Shown here piece by piece: positions 1 through 8,800 of a stretch of DNA of 11,206 nt. This stretch comes from Owenia fusiformis (lineage: Eukaryota; Annelida; Polychaeta; Sabellida; Oweniidae), in contig CAIIXF020000454.1 of the NCBI GenBank assembly GCA_903813345.2, positions 1 through 11,206 on the forward strand, given 5' to 3'. Under the pieces are notes generated by a model. It did not search any database. It had not been told where the DNA came from and was given only the letters and a program-made list of their open reading frames with translations. Each line of letters begins with the position of its first letter. The stretch's first letter is position 1. Both the position numbers and the translations under genes were made by a program.

Positions 1-547
1 GTCTTAAATCTATGATGCAGTTTGTGCTCTGAGGAAATGTCAATTTTCGGACCAGTCGTACGTAACGCTGGTGGCAGCATGATATTTGTTATTTAGTGAG
101 ATGTTTCAGGATACATTTTTACATTTGCCCTACCGAGGACTTGTTGATGGTCATTCTATTCGTGAGATATTGAGTATCTAATTTGTCGTACAAGTCTGAT
201 TTACTTTGGGCTATGTACGGAATGTCAATTTTCGGACCAGCTGTACATCGCACTGGTAGCAGCGACTAGTTTAATATATTGTGAGACGTTATGTATATAT
301 TTTTACGTTTGCCAAAGGAGGGATGTATCGATTGACTTCTCTGTTAGGGGATATAAATATCCAATTCGTCTTAAATCGCTTATGCAATTTGCGCTCTTGA
401 CGAAATGTCAATTTCCGACCAGTCGTACGTCAAATGGTACATGCCAGTCCTTTGCAATTTTGTGAGACGTTTAAGTATATATTTTGGAGTATGCTCTTGA
501 ATGGATTTAATGAATGATGTTCCGTTCGTGATATATTTTATATCTAA
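1..547. repeat. Higher-order unit 1 (A-B-C, alpha class, first 3 bases outside window)
   Basis: A 1-181, B 182-364, C 365-547. Alpha markers: GATAT and AGGATAC with TTGATGG in A, GGGCTATG, TTTAATAT and CGTTTGCC in B, and GTCAAA in C. The B-end dyad has a shortened loop (GGATAT-AA-ATATCC) with both arms intact. The C-end dyad at 530-544 is perfect. Confidence 0.9.
530..544. repeat. Short dyad at the end of C monomers (example, unit 1)
   Basis: GATATA and TATATC surround TTT just before the C/A boundary. The loop is TCT in units 2, 5, 6-proximal unit 9 and 16, and TT in several others, with arms unchanged. It is disrupted in units 11, 12, 13 and 15. Confidence 0.68.
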
Positions 548-1095
548 TTCGTCTTAATCTATGATGCAGTGTGCTCTGGAGGAAATGTCAATTTTCGGAC
601 CAGTCGTACGTAACGCTGGTGGCAGCATGTCATTTGTTATTTAGTGAGATGTTTCAGGGTACATTTTTACATTTGCCCTACCGAGGACTTATTAATGGTC
701 ATTCTATTCGTGAGATATTGAGTATCTAATTGTCGTACAAGTCTGATTTACTTTGGCCATGTACGAATGTCAATTTTCGGACCAGCTGTACATCGCACTG
801 GTAGCAGCGACTAGTTTGATATATTGTGAGACGTTTATGTATATATTTTTACGATTGCCAAAGGAGGGATGTATCGATTGACTTCTGTTAGGGGGATATA
901 TAATATCCAATTCGTCTTAAATCGCTTATGCAATTTGCGCTCTTGACGAAATGTCAATTTTCCGACCAGTCGTACGTCACACTGGTACATGCCAGTCCTT
1001 TGCAATTTGTGAGACGTTTAAGTATATATTTTGGAGTATGCTCTTGAATGGATTTAATGAATGATGTTCCCGTTCGTGATATATCTTATATCTAA
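548..1095. repeat. Higher-order unit 2 (A-B-C, beta class)
   Basis: A 548-729, B 730-910, C 911-1095. Beta markers: GTCATTTG and AGGGTAC with TTATTAATGG in A, TTTGATAT and CGATTGCC in B, and GTCACACTGG in C. The C-end dyad has the TCT loop (GATATA-TCT-TATATC). One T is missing at the A/B boundary. Confidence 0.92.
981..996. repeat. C-specific inverted repeat ACTGG-TACATG-CCAGT (example, unit 2)
   Basis: ACTGG (981-985) and CCAGT (992-996) are perfect inverted arms 6 bases apart. ACTGG can also pair with an upstream CCAGT at 966-970, so two mutually exclusive hairpins are possible. The element recurs in intact C monomers. The unit 20 rearrangement junction lies in its right arm. Confidence 0.7.
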
Positions 1096-1281
1096 TTCGT
1101 CTTAAATCTATGATGCAGTTTGTGCTCTGGAGGAAATGTCAATTTTCGGACCAGTCGGTACGTAACGCTGGTGGCAGCATGATATTTGTTATTTAGTGAG
1201 ATGTTTCAGGATACATTTTTACATTTGCCCTACCGAGACTTATTGATAGGTCATTCTATTCGTGAGATATTGAGTATCTAA
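1096..1281. repeat. Representative monomer type A (unit 3)
   Basis: Type A is about 184 bp. It opens with TTCGTCTTAAATCTATGATG, shared with type C for the first 13 bases. Box 1 (AAATGTCAATTTTCGGACC) starts near offset 39 and box 2 (GTGAGATGTTTCAGGATAC) near offset 101. The stretch between them, with GGCAGCATGATATTTG, is specific to A. The monomer closes with AGATA-TTGAG-TATCT, a short dyad, followed by AA. A carries TG where B and C have CG in box 2 (GAGATG against GAGACG). This copy has one extra G inside the CGTACG palindrome, probably a sequencing error. Confidence 0.93.
1265..1279. repeat. Short dyad at the end of A monomers (example, unit 3)
   Basis: AGATA and TATCT surround TTGAG just before the A/B boundary. 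In other copies the loop varies (TGAG in unit 4, TCGAG in unit 6) while the arms stay. Confidence 0.65.
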
Positions 1282-1462
1282 TTTGTCGTACAAGTCTGAT
1301 TTACTTTGGGCCATTACGGAATGTCAATTTCGGACCAGCTGTACATCGCACTGGTAGCAGCGACTAGTTTGATATATGGTGAGACGTATGTATATATTTT
1401 TACGATGCCAAAGGAGGGATGTATCGATTGACTTCTCTGTTAGGGGGATATATAATATCCAA
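1282..1462. repeat. Representative monomer type B (unit 3)
   Basis: Type B is about 183 bp and is the most diverged type in its first 35 bases (opens TTTGTCGTACAAGTCTG). Box 1 reads GGAATGTCAATTTTCGGACC, and the palindrome after it is TGTACA instead of the CGTACG of A and C. The stretch between boxes holds GCAGCGACTAGT, with a SpeI site seen only in B. Box 2 (GTGAGACGTTTATG) is closest to type C. B also has a purine-rich CCAAAGGAGGGATG and an ATCGAT site, and ends in the dyad GGATAT-ATA-ATATCC. This copy shares CCATTACGG with units 10 and (with one extra T) 16. Confidence 0.93.
1446..1460. repeat. Short dyad at the end of B monomers (example, unit 3)
   Basis: GGATAT and ATATCC surround ATA just before the B/C boundary. 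Loop variants include AA (unit 1), A (unit 4) and AATG (unit 13), with both arms kept. Confidence 0.7.
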
Positions 1463-1642
1463 TTCGTCTTAAATCGCTTATGCAATTTGCGCTCTTGACG
1501 AAATGTCAATTTTCCGACCAGTCGTACGTCAACTGGTACATGCCAGTCTTTGCAATTTTGTGAGACGTTTAAGTATATATTGGAGTATGCTCTTGAATGG
1601 ATTTAATGAATGATGTTCCCGTTCGTGATATATTTATATCTA
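1463..1642. repeat. Representative monomer type C (unit 3)
   Basis: Type C is about 184 bp. It opens TTCGTCTTAAATCGCTTATG, like A, but has GCGCTCTTGACG before box 1, where A has GTGCTCTGGAGG. Box 1 carries TTTTCCGACC rather than TTTTCGGACC. The middle reads ACTGG-TACATG-CCAGT, an inverted repeat absent from A and B. Box 2 is GTGAGACGTTTAAGTATATA, close to B. The tail (TGAATGATGTTCCCGTTCG) is specific to C and ends in the dyad GATATA-(TTT, TCT or TT)-TATATC. In this copy the dyad loop is TT. Confidence 0.93.
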
Positions 1643-2188
1643 ATTCGTCTTAAATCTATGATGCAGTTTGTGCTCTGGAGGAAATGTCAATTTTCGGACC
1701 AGTCGTACGTAACGCTGGTGGCAGCATGATATTTGTTATTTAGTGAGATGTTTCAGGATACATTTTTACATTTGCCCTACCGAGGACTTGTGATGGTCAT
1801 TCTATTCGTGAGATATGAGTATCTAATTTGTCGTACAAGTCTGATTTACTTTGGGCTATGTACGGAATGTCAATTTTCGGACCAGCTGTACATCACACTG
1901 GTAGCAGCGACTAGTTTATATATTGTGAGACGTTTATGTATATATTTTTACGTTTGCCAAAGGAGGGATGTATCGATTGACTTCTCTGTTAGGGGATATA
2001 ATATCCAATTCGTTTAATCGCTTATGCAATTTGCGCTCTGACGAAATGTCAATTTTCCGACCAGTCGTACGTCAAACTGGCACATGCCGTCCTTTGCAAT
2101 TTTGTGAGACGTTTAAGTATATATTTGGAGTATGCTCTTGAATGGATTAATGAATGATGTTCCCGTTCGTGATATATTTTATATCTAA
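1643..2188. repeat. Higher-order unit 4 (A-B-C, alpha class)
   Basis: A 1643-1826, B 1827-2008, C 2009-2188. Markers match unit 1: GTGATGG in A, GGGCTATG and CGTTTGCC in B, GTCAAACTGG in C. This is the same class three trimers downstream of unit 1. B has CATCACACTGG where most copies have CATCGCACTGG, a CpG to CpA change. The dyad loop at the end of A loses a base while its arms stay intact. Confidence 0.91.
1682..1718. repeat. Conserved box 1 with CCAG-N12-CTGG dyad (example, A of unit 4)
   Basis: This block, from AAATGTCAATTTTCGGACC to CTGG, is the most conserved part shared by A, B and C. Within it CCAG (1699-1702) and CTGG (1715-1718) form inverted arms around 12 bases that contain a palindromic GTAC core. 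The arms and the 12-base spacing hold in intact copies of all three types. The core is CGTACG in A and C, and TGTACA in B, so it stays palindromic. A protein site or cruciform is possible; neither is shown. Confidence 0.75.
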
Positions 2189-2742
2189 TCGTCTTAAATC
2201 TATGATGCAGTTTGTGCTCTGGAGGAAATGTCAATTTTCGGACCAGTCGTACGTAACGCTGGTGGCAGCATGTCATTGTTATTTAGTGAGATGTTTCAGG
2301 GTACATTTTACATTTGCCTACCGAGGACTTGTTAATAGGTCATTCTATTCGTGAGATATTGAGTATCTAATTTGTCGTACAAGTCTGATTTATTTTTTGG
2401 GACATGTACGGAATGTCAATTTTCGGACCAGCTGTACATCGCACTGGTAGCAGCGACTAGTTTGATATATTGTGAGACGTTTATGTATATATTTTTACGA
2501 TTGCCAAAGGAGGGATGTATCGATTGACTTCTCTGTTAGGGGGATATATAATATCCAATTCGTCTTAAATCGCTTATGCAATTTGCGCTCTTGACGAAAT
2601 GTCATTTTCCGACCAGTCGTACGTCACACTGGTACATGCCAGTCCTTTGCAATTTTGTGAGACGTTTAAGTATATATTTTGGAGTATGCTCTTGAATGGA
2701 TTAATGAATGATGTTCCCGTTCGTGATATATCTTATATCTAA
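2189..2742. repeat. Higher-order unit 5 (A-B-C, beta class)
   Basis: A 2189-2370, B 2371-2558, C 2559-2742. Beta markers as in unit 2: GTCATTG, AGGGTAC and GTTAATAGG in A, CGATTGCC in B, GTCACACTGG and the TCT dyad loop in C. B is long (188 bp) because of an extended T run near 2390 (TTATTTTTTGGGAC). Confidence 0.92.
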
Positions 2743-3287
2743 TTCGTCTTAAATCTATGATGCAGTTTGTGCTCTGGAGGAAATGTCATTTTCGGACCAG
2801 TCGTACGTAACGCTGGTGGCAGCATGATATTGTTATTAGTGAGATGTTTCAGGATACATTTTACATTTGCCCTACCGAGGACTTTGATAGGTCATTCTAT
2901 TCGTGAGATATCGAGTATCTAATTTGTCGTACAAGTCTGATTTACTTTGGGCCATGTACGGAATGTCAATTTTCGGACCAGCTGTACATCGCACTGGTAG
3001 CAGCGACTAGTTGATATATTGTGAGACGTTTATGTATATATTTACGATGCCAAAGGAGGGATGTATCGATTGACTTCTCTGTTAGGGGGATATATAATAT
3101 CCAATTCGTCTTAAATCGCTTATGCAATTTGCGCTCTTGACGAAATGTCAATTTTCCGACCAGTCGTACGTCACACTGGTACATGCCAGTCTTTTGCAAT
3201 TTTGTGAGACGTTTAAGTATATATTGGAGTATGCTCTTGAATGGATTTAATGAATGATGTTCCCGTTCGTGATATATTTATATCTAA
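2743..3287. repeat. Higher-order unit 6 (A-B-C, gamma class by position)
   Basis: A 2743-2922, B 2923-3104, C 3105-3287. A has GATAT, AGGATAC and TTGATAGG. Its end dyad reads AGATA-TCGAG-TATCT, so the loop changed and the arms did not. B has GGGCCATG and TTGATAT. C has GTCACACTGG and AGTCTTTTG, a variant also seen in units 18 and 20. Confidence 0.88.
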
Positions 3288-3835
3288 TTCGTCTTAAATC
3301 TATGATGCAGTTTTGCTCTGGAGGAAATGTCAATTTCGGACCAGTCGTACGTAACGCTGGTGGCAGCATGATATTGTTATTTAGTGAGATGTTTCAGGAT
3401 ACATTTTACATTTGCCCTACCGAGGACTTGTTGATTGGTCATTCTATTCGTGAGATTTGAGTATCTAATTTGTCGTACAAGTCTGATTTACTTTGGGCCA
3501 TGTACGGAATGTCAATTTTCGGACCAGCTGTACATCGCATGGTAGCAGCGACTAGTTTGATATATTGTGAGACGTTTATGTATTATTTTTACGATTGCCA
3601 AAGGAGGGATGTATCGATGACTTCTCTGTTAGGGGGATATATAATATCCAATTCGTCTTAAATCGCTTGTGCAATTTGCGCTCTTGACGAAATGTCAATT
3701 TTCCGACCAGTCGTACGTCAAACTGGTACATGCCAGTCCTTTGCAATTTGTGAGACGTTTAAGTATATATTTTGGAGTATGCTCTTGAATGGATTTAATG
3801 AATGATGTTCCCGTTCGTGATATATTTATATCTAA
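3288..3835. repeat. Higher-order unit 7 (A-B-C, alpha subclass with GATTGG)
   Basis: A 3288-3468, B 3469-3651, C 3652-3835. A has TTGATTGG, shared with units 9, 11 and 17. B has the GGGCCATG and CGATTGCC states normal for beta and gamma. C has CGCTTGTGC, shared with units 11 and 13, and GTCAAACTGG. The mixed B state suggests past exchange or conversion. Confidence 0.86.
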
Positions 3836-4384
3836 TTCGTCTTAAATCTATGATGCAGTTTGTGCTCTGGAGGGAAATGTCAATTTTCGGACCAGTCGTA
3901 CGTAACGCTGGTGGCAGCATGTATTTGTTATTAGTGAGATGTTTCAGGTACATTTTACATTTGCCCTACCGAGGACTTATTAATAGGTCATTCTATTCGT
4001 GAGATATTGAGTATCTAATTTGTCGTACAAGTCTGATTTACTTTGGGCATGTACGGAATGCAATTTTCGGACCAGCTGTACATCGCACTGGTAGCAGCGA
4101 CTAGTTTGATATATTGTGAGACGTTTATGTATATATTTTTACGATTGCCAAAGGAGGATGTATCGATTGACTTCTCTGTTAGGGGGATATATAATATCCA
4201 ATTGTCTTAAATCGCTTATGCAATTTGCGCTCTTGACGAAATGTCAATTTTCCGACCAGTCGTACGTACACTGGTACATGCCAGTCTTTGCAATTTTGTG
4301 AGACGTTTAAGTATATATTTTGGAGTATGCTCTTGAATGGATTAATAATAATGATGTTCCCGTTCGTGATATATTTATATCTAA
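3836..4384. repeat. Higher-order unit 8 (A-B-C, beta class)
   Basis: A 3836-4018, B 4019-4201, C 4202-4384. TTATTAATAGG in A identifies beta. The GTCATT and AGGGTAC sites are obscured by single-base losses (GTATTTG, AGGTAC). B has TTTGATAT and CGATTGCC. The first C of the C monomer (TTCGTC) is missing. The C-end loop is TT. Confidence 0.88.
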
Positions 4385-4936
4385 TTCGTCTTAAATCTAT
4401 GATGCAGTTTGTGCTCTGGAGGAAATGTCAATTTTCGGACCAGTCGTACGTAACGCTGGTGGCAGCATGATATTTGTTATTTAGTGAGATGTTTCAGGAT
4501 ACATTTTACATTTGCCCTACCGAGGACTTGTTGATTGGTCATTCTATTCGTGAGATATTGAGTATCTAATTTGTCGTACAAGTCTGATTTACTTTGGGCT
4601 ATGTACGGAATGTCAATTTTCGGACCAGCTGTACATCGCACTGGTAGCAGCGACTAGTTGATTATTGTGAGACGTTATGTATATATTTTTACGATTGCCA
4701 AAGGAGGGATGTATCGATTGACTTCTCTGTTAGGGGGATATATAATATCCAATTCGTCTTAAATCGCTTATGCAATTTGCGCTCTTCACGAAATGTCAAT
4801 TTTCCGACCAGTCGTACGTCACACTGGTACATGCCAGTCCTTTGCAATTTGTGAGACGTTTAAGTATATATTTGGAGTATGCTCTTGAATGGATTTAATG
4901 AATGATGTTCCCGTTCGTGATATATCTTATATCTAA
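4385..4936. repeat. Higher-order unit 9 (A-B-C, mixed alpha/beta)
   Basis: A 4385-4569, B 4570-4752, C 4753-4936. A is alpha-like (GATAT, AGGATAC, TTGATTGG). B begins alpha-like (GGGCTATG) and continues with CGATTGCC. C is beta-like (GTCACACTGG with the TCT dyad loop) and carries GCTCTTCACG, found otherwise only in unit 15. It sits between beta unit 8 and gamma unit 10, where no extra trimer is expected, so it is probably a recombinant. Confidence 0.86.
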
Positions 4937-5481
4937 TTGTCTTAAATCTATGATGCAGTTTGTGCTCTTGAGGAAATGTCAATTTTCGGACCAGTCGTAC
5001 GTAACGCTGGTGGCAGCATGATATTGTTATTAGTGAGATGTTTCAGGATACATTTTTACATTTGCCCTACCGATGACTTGTTGATAGGTCATTCTATTCG
5101 TGAGAATTGAGTATCTAATTGTCGTACAAGTCTGATTTACTTTGGGCCATTACGGAATGTCAATTTTCGGACCAGCTGTACATCGCACTGGTAGCAGCGA
5201 CTAGTTGATATATTGTGAGACGTTTATGTATATATTTTTACGATTGCCAAAGGAGGGATGTATCGATTGACTCTCTGTTAGGGGGATATATAATATCCAA
5301 TCGTCTTAAATCGCTTATGCAATTTGCGCTCTTGACGAAATGTCAATTTTCCGACCAGTCGTACGTCACACTGGTACATGCAGTCCTTTGCAATTTTGTG
5401 AGACGTTTAAGTATATATTTTGGAGTATGCTCTTGAATGGATTTATGAATGAGTTCCCGTTCGTGATATATTTATATCTAA
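4937..5481. repeat. Higher-order unit 10 (A-B-C, gamma class)
   Basis: A 4937-5118, B 5119-5300, C 5301-5481. A has CTCTTGAGG and CCGATGAC, shared with units 13 and 16. B has CCATTACGG as in unit 3. C has GTCACACTGG and a TT dyad loop. The A-end dyad is damaged by a deletion (GAGAATTGAG). Confidence 0.9.
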
Positions 5482-6035
5482 TTCGTCTTAAATCTATGAT
5501 GCAGTTTGTGCTCTGGAGGAAATGTCAATTTCGGACCAGTCGTACGTAACGCTGGTGGCAGCATGATATTTGTTATTTAGTGAGATGTTTCAGGATACAT
5601 TTTTACATTTGCCCTACCGAGGACTTGTTGATTGGTCATTCTATTCGTGAGATATTGAGTATCTAATTTGTCGCTACAAGTCTGATTTACTTTGGGCTAT
5701 GTACGGAATGTCAATTTTCGGACCAGCTGTACATCGCATGGTAGCAGCGACTAGGTTGAACATATTGTGAGACGTTATGTATATTTTTAACGTTTGCCAA
5801 AGGAGGGATGTATCGATTGACTTCTCTGTTAGAGGATATATAATATCCAATTCGTCTTAAATCGCTTGTGCAATTTGCGCTCTTTGACAAAATGTCAATT
5901 TTCCGACCAGTCGTACGTCAAACTGCGCACATGCCAGTCCTTTGCAATTTTGTGAGACGTTAAGGTATATATTTTGGAGTATGCTCTTGATTGATTTAAT
6001 GAATGATGTTCCCGTTCGTGATATATTTTATCTAA
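5482..6035. repeat. Higher-order unit 11 (A-B-C, alpha subclass with GATTGG)
   Basis: A 5482-5666, B 5667-5850, C 5851-6035. Alpha markers: TTGATTGG in A, GGGCTATG and CGTTTGCC in B, CGCTTGTGC and GTCAAACTG in C. Scattered one-base insertions appear (GTCGCTACAAG, CTGCGCACATG). The C-end dyad has lost bases from its right arm. Confidence 0.89.
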
Positions 6036-6581
6036 TTCGTCTTAATCTATGATGCAGTTTGTGCTCTGGAGGAAATGTCAATTTCGGACCAGTCGTACGA
6101 CGCTGGTGGCAGCATGTCATTTGTTATTAGTGAGATGTTCGAGGTACATTTTTACATTTGCCCTACCGAGGACTATTGATAGGTCATTCTATTCGTGAGA
6201 TATTGAGTATCTAATTTGTCGTACAAGTCTGATTTACTTTGGGCCATGTACGGAATGTCAATTTTCGGACCAGCTGTACATCGCACTGGTAGCAGCGAGT
6301 AGTTTGATATATTGTGAGACGTTTATGTATATATTTTTACGATTGCCAAAGGAGGGATGTATCGATTGACTTTCTGTTAGGGGGATATATAATATCCAAT
6401 TCGTCTTAATCGCTTATGCAATTTGCGCTCTTGACGAAATGTCATTTTCCGACCAGTCGTACGTCACATGGTACATGCCAGTCCTTTGCAATTTTGTGAG
6501 ACGTTTAAGTATATATTTGGGAGTATGCTCTTGAATGGATTTAATTGAATGATGTTCCCGTTCGTGCTTATCTTTATCTAA
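6036..6581. repeat. Higher-order unit 12 (A-B-C, beta class)
   Basis: A 6036-6214, B 6215-6399, C 6400-6581. A has GTCATTTG and GAGGACTATT, the latter also in unit 18. B has GCGAGTAGT where nearly all others have GCGACTAGT, so the SpeI site is lost; unit 18 shares this. The C-end dyad is disrupted (GTGCTTATCTTTATC). Confidence 0.9.
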
Positions 6582-7160
6582 TTCGTCTTAATCTATGATG
6601 CAGTTTGTGCTCTTGAGGAAATGTCAATTTTCGGACCAGTCTTACGTAACGCGGTTGGGCAGCATGATAAGTTGTTTATTTAGTGAGCTGTTTCCAGGAT
6701 TACATTTTTACATTTGCACTACCGATGACTTGTTGATAGGTCATTCTATTCGTGAGATTATTGCGAATCTAATTTGTCGTTACAAGTCTGATTTACTTTG
6801 GGGCTATGTACTGGAATTGTCAATTTTTCGGACCAGCTGTTACATCGCATGGTCGCAGCGACTAGTTTAATAATTGTGTGAGGACGTTTATGTATATATT
6901 TTTACGTTTTTCAAAGGAGGGATGTATGATTGACTTCTCTGTTTAGGGATATAATGATATCCAATTCGTCTTAAATTGCTTGTGCAATTGCGCTCTTGAC
7001 GAAATGTCAATTTTCCGACCAGTCGTACGTCAAACTGGCAAATGCCAGTCCTTAACAATTTTGTGAGACGTTTAAGTAGATATTTTGGAGTATGCTCTTG
7101 AATTGATTTAATGAATGATGTTCCCGTTCGTGATATTATTTTATATTCTAATTCGTCTTA
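6545..7160. other. Insertion-rich stretch, probably low-accuracy consensus
   Basis: Single-base insertions cluster here, for example GGATTAC for GGATAC, GTCGTTACAAG, GTACTGGAATTG, TTTTTCGG, CTGTTACATC and GTGTGAGGACG. They are densest at about 6640-6900, across A and B of unit 13 (191 and 192 bp). Elsewhere single-base deletions dominate. The change in error type suggests a locally different sequence source or poor polishing. A truly diverged trimer is the alternative. Confidence 0.65.
6582..7151. repeat. Higher-order unit 13 (A-B-C, gamma A with alpha B and C; insertion-rich)
   Basis: A 6582-6772, B 6773-6964, C 6965-7151. This is the longest ordinary trimer (570 bp) because of many single-base insertions. 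A has the gamma markers CTCTTGAGG and CCGATGAC. B and C are alpha-like (GGGCTATG, TTTAATA, CGTTT, GCTTGTGC, GTCAAACTGG). The A-end dyad reads AGATT-ATTGCG-AATCT, still self-complementary although its bases changed. Read error and real divergence cannot be separated here by eye. Confidence 0.86.
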
Positions 7161-7703
7161 AATCTATGATGCAGTTTGTGCTCTGGAGGAAATGTCCATT
7201 TTCGGACCAGTCGTACGTAACGCTGGTGGCAGCATGATATTTGTTTATTTAGTGAGATGTTTCAGGATACATTTTTACATTTGCCCTTCCGCGGACTGTT
7301 GATGGTCATTCTATTCGTGGGATATGAGTATCTAATTTGTCGTACAAGTCTGATTTACTTGGGCTATGTACGGATGTCAATTTTCGGACCAGCTGTACAT
7401 CGCACTGGTAGCAGCGACTAGTTTAATATATTGTGAGACGTTTATGTATATATTTTTACGTTTGCCAAAGGAGGGATGTATCGATTGACTTCTCTGTTAG
7501 GGGGATATATAATATCCAATTCGTCTTAAATCGCTTATGCAATTTGCGCTCTTGACGAAATGTCAATTTCCGACCAGTCGTACGTCAACTGGTACATGCC
7601 AGTCCTTTGCAATTTTGTGAGACGTTTAAGTATATATTTTGGAGTATGCTCTTGAATGGATTTAATGAATGATGTTCCCGTTCGTGATATATTTTATATC
7701 TAA
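7152..7703. repeat. Higher-order unit 14 (A-B-C, alpha class)
   Basis: A 7152-7335, B 7336-7519, C 7520-7703. Alpha markers match units 1 and 4: GTTGATGG in A, GGGCTATG, TTTAATAT and CGTTTGCC in B, GTCAACTGG in C. A has CCTTCCGCGG in place of CCTACCGAGG. Confidence 0.9.
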
Positions 7704-8246
7704 TTGTCTTAAATCTATGATGCAGTTTGTGCTCTGGAGGAAATGTCAATTTTCGGACCAGTCGTACGTAACGCTGGTGGCAGCAGATATTGTATTAGTG
7801 AGATTTTCAGGTACATTTTTACATTGCCCTACCGAGGACTTATTATAGGTCATTCTATTCGTGAGATTGAGTATCTAATTTGTCGTACAAGTCTGATTTA
7901 CTTTGGGCCATGTACGGAATGTCAATTTTCGGACCAGCTGTACATCGCACTGGTAGCAGCGACTAGTTTGATATAGTGAGACGGTTATGTATATATTTTT
8001 ACGATTGCCAAAGGAGGGATGTATCGATTGACTTCTCTGTTAGGGGGATATATAATATCCAATTCGTCTTAAATCGCTTATGCAATTTGCGCTCTTCACG
8101 AAATGTCAATTTTCCGACCAGTCGTACGTCACACTGGTACATGCCAGTCCTTTGCAATTTTGTGAGACGTTTAAGTATATATTTGGAGTATGCTCTTGAA
8201 TGGATTTAATGAATGATGTTCCCGTTCGTGATATATCTATATATAA
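7704..8246. repeat. Higher-order unit 15 (A-B-C, beta class)
   Basis: A 7704-7878, B 7879-8062, C 8063-8246. The beta assignment rests on TTATTATAGG in A and CGATTGCC with GTCACACTGG downstream. A is the shortest monomer (175 bp) with several single-base losses. C shares GCTCTTCACG with unit 9. The C-end dyad region is altered (GATATATCTATATATAA). Confidence 0.88.
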
Positions 8247-8800
8247 TTCGTCTTAAATCTATGATGCAGTTTGTGCTCTTGAGGAAATGTCAATTTTCGG
8301 ACCAGTCGTACGTAACGCTGGTGGCAGCATGATATTTGTTATTTAGTGAGATGTTTCAGGATACATTTTTACATTTGCCCTACCGATGACTTGTTGATAG
8401 GTCATTCTATTCGTAGATATTGAGTATCTAATTTGTCGTACAAGTCTGATTTACTTTGGGCCATTTACGGAATGTCAATTTTCGGACCAGCTGTACATCG
8501 CACTGGTTAGCAGCGACTAGTTTGATATATGTGAGACGTTATGTATATTATTTCTACGATTGCAAAGGAGGATGTACCGATTGACTTCTCTGTTAGGGGA
8601 TATATAATATCCAATTCGTCTTTAAATCGCTTATGCAATTTGCGCTCTTGACGAAATGTCAATTTTCCGACCAGCGTACGTTACACTGGTACATGCCAGT
8701 CCTTTGCAATTTTGTGAGACGTTTAAGTATATATTTTGGAGTATGCTCTTAAATGGATTTAATGAATGATGTTCCCGTTCGTGATATATCTTATATCTAA
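8247..8800. repeat. Higher-order unit 16 (A-B-C, gamma class)
   Basis: A 8247-8431, B 8432-8614, C 8615-8800. A has CTCTTGAGG and CCGATGAC as in units 10 and 13. B has CCATTTACGG, close to the gamma CCATTACGG. C has GTTACACTGG, a variant shared with unit 18 and the second C of unit 20. Confidence 0.9.

Larger units (their letters stand above)
1096..1642. repeat. Higher-order unit 3 (A-B-C, gamma class)
   Basis: A 1096-1281, B 1282-1462, C 1463-1642. A has GATAT and AGGATAC with TTATTGATAGG. B has CCATTACGG, the gamma marker shared with unit 10 and nearly with unit 16, together with TTTGATAT. The C-end dyad loop is TT. Confidence 0.9.

Noticed and set aside
1428-1456. TTGACT-N17-TATAAT in intact B monomers, a near-consensus bacterial sigma70 promoter
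   Set aside because: It repeats with the satellite, has no gene downstream and sits in a probably eukaryotic array. TATAAT here is part of the GGATAT/ATATCC dyad. It could cause spurious transcription of clones in bacteria, but is not a regulatory site of the host.
1411-1480. AAAGGAGGGATG in B monomers, resembling a Shine-Dalgarno site directly before an ATG
   Set aside because: The frame that follows stops after about 17 codons at the next C monomer, the AGGAGG-to-ATG gap is too short, and the motif simply recurs with each B monomer.
2371-2558. Longer B monomer (188 bp) in unit 5 as a distinct subtype
   Set aside because: The extra length comes mainly from a lengthened T run near 2390, a typical homopolymer error or slippage, with no linked substitutions.
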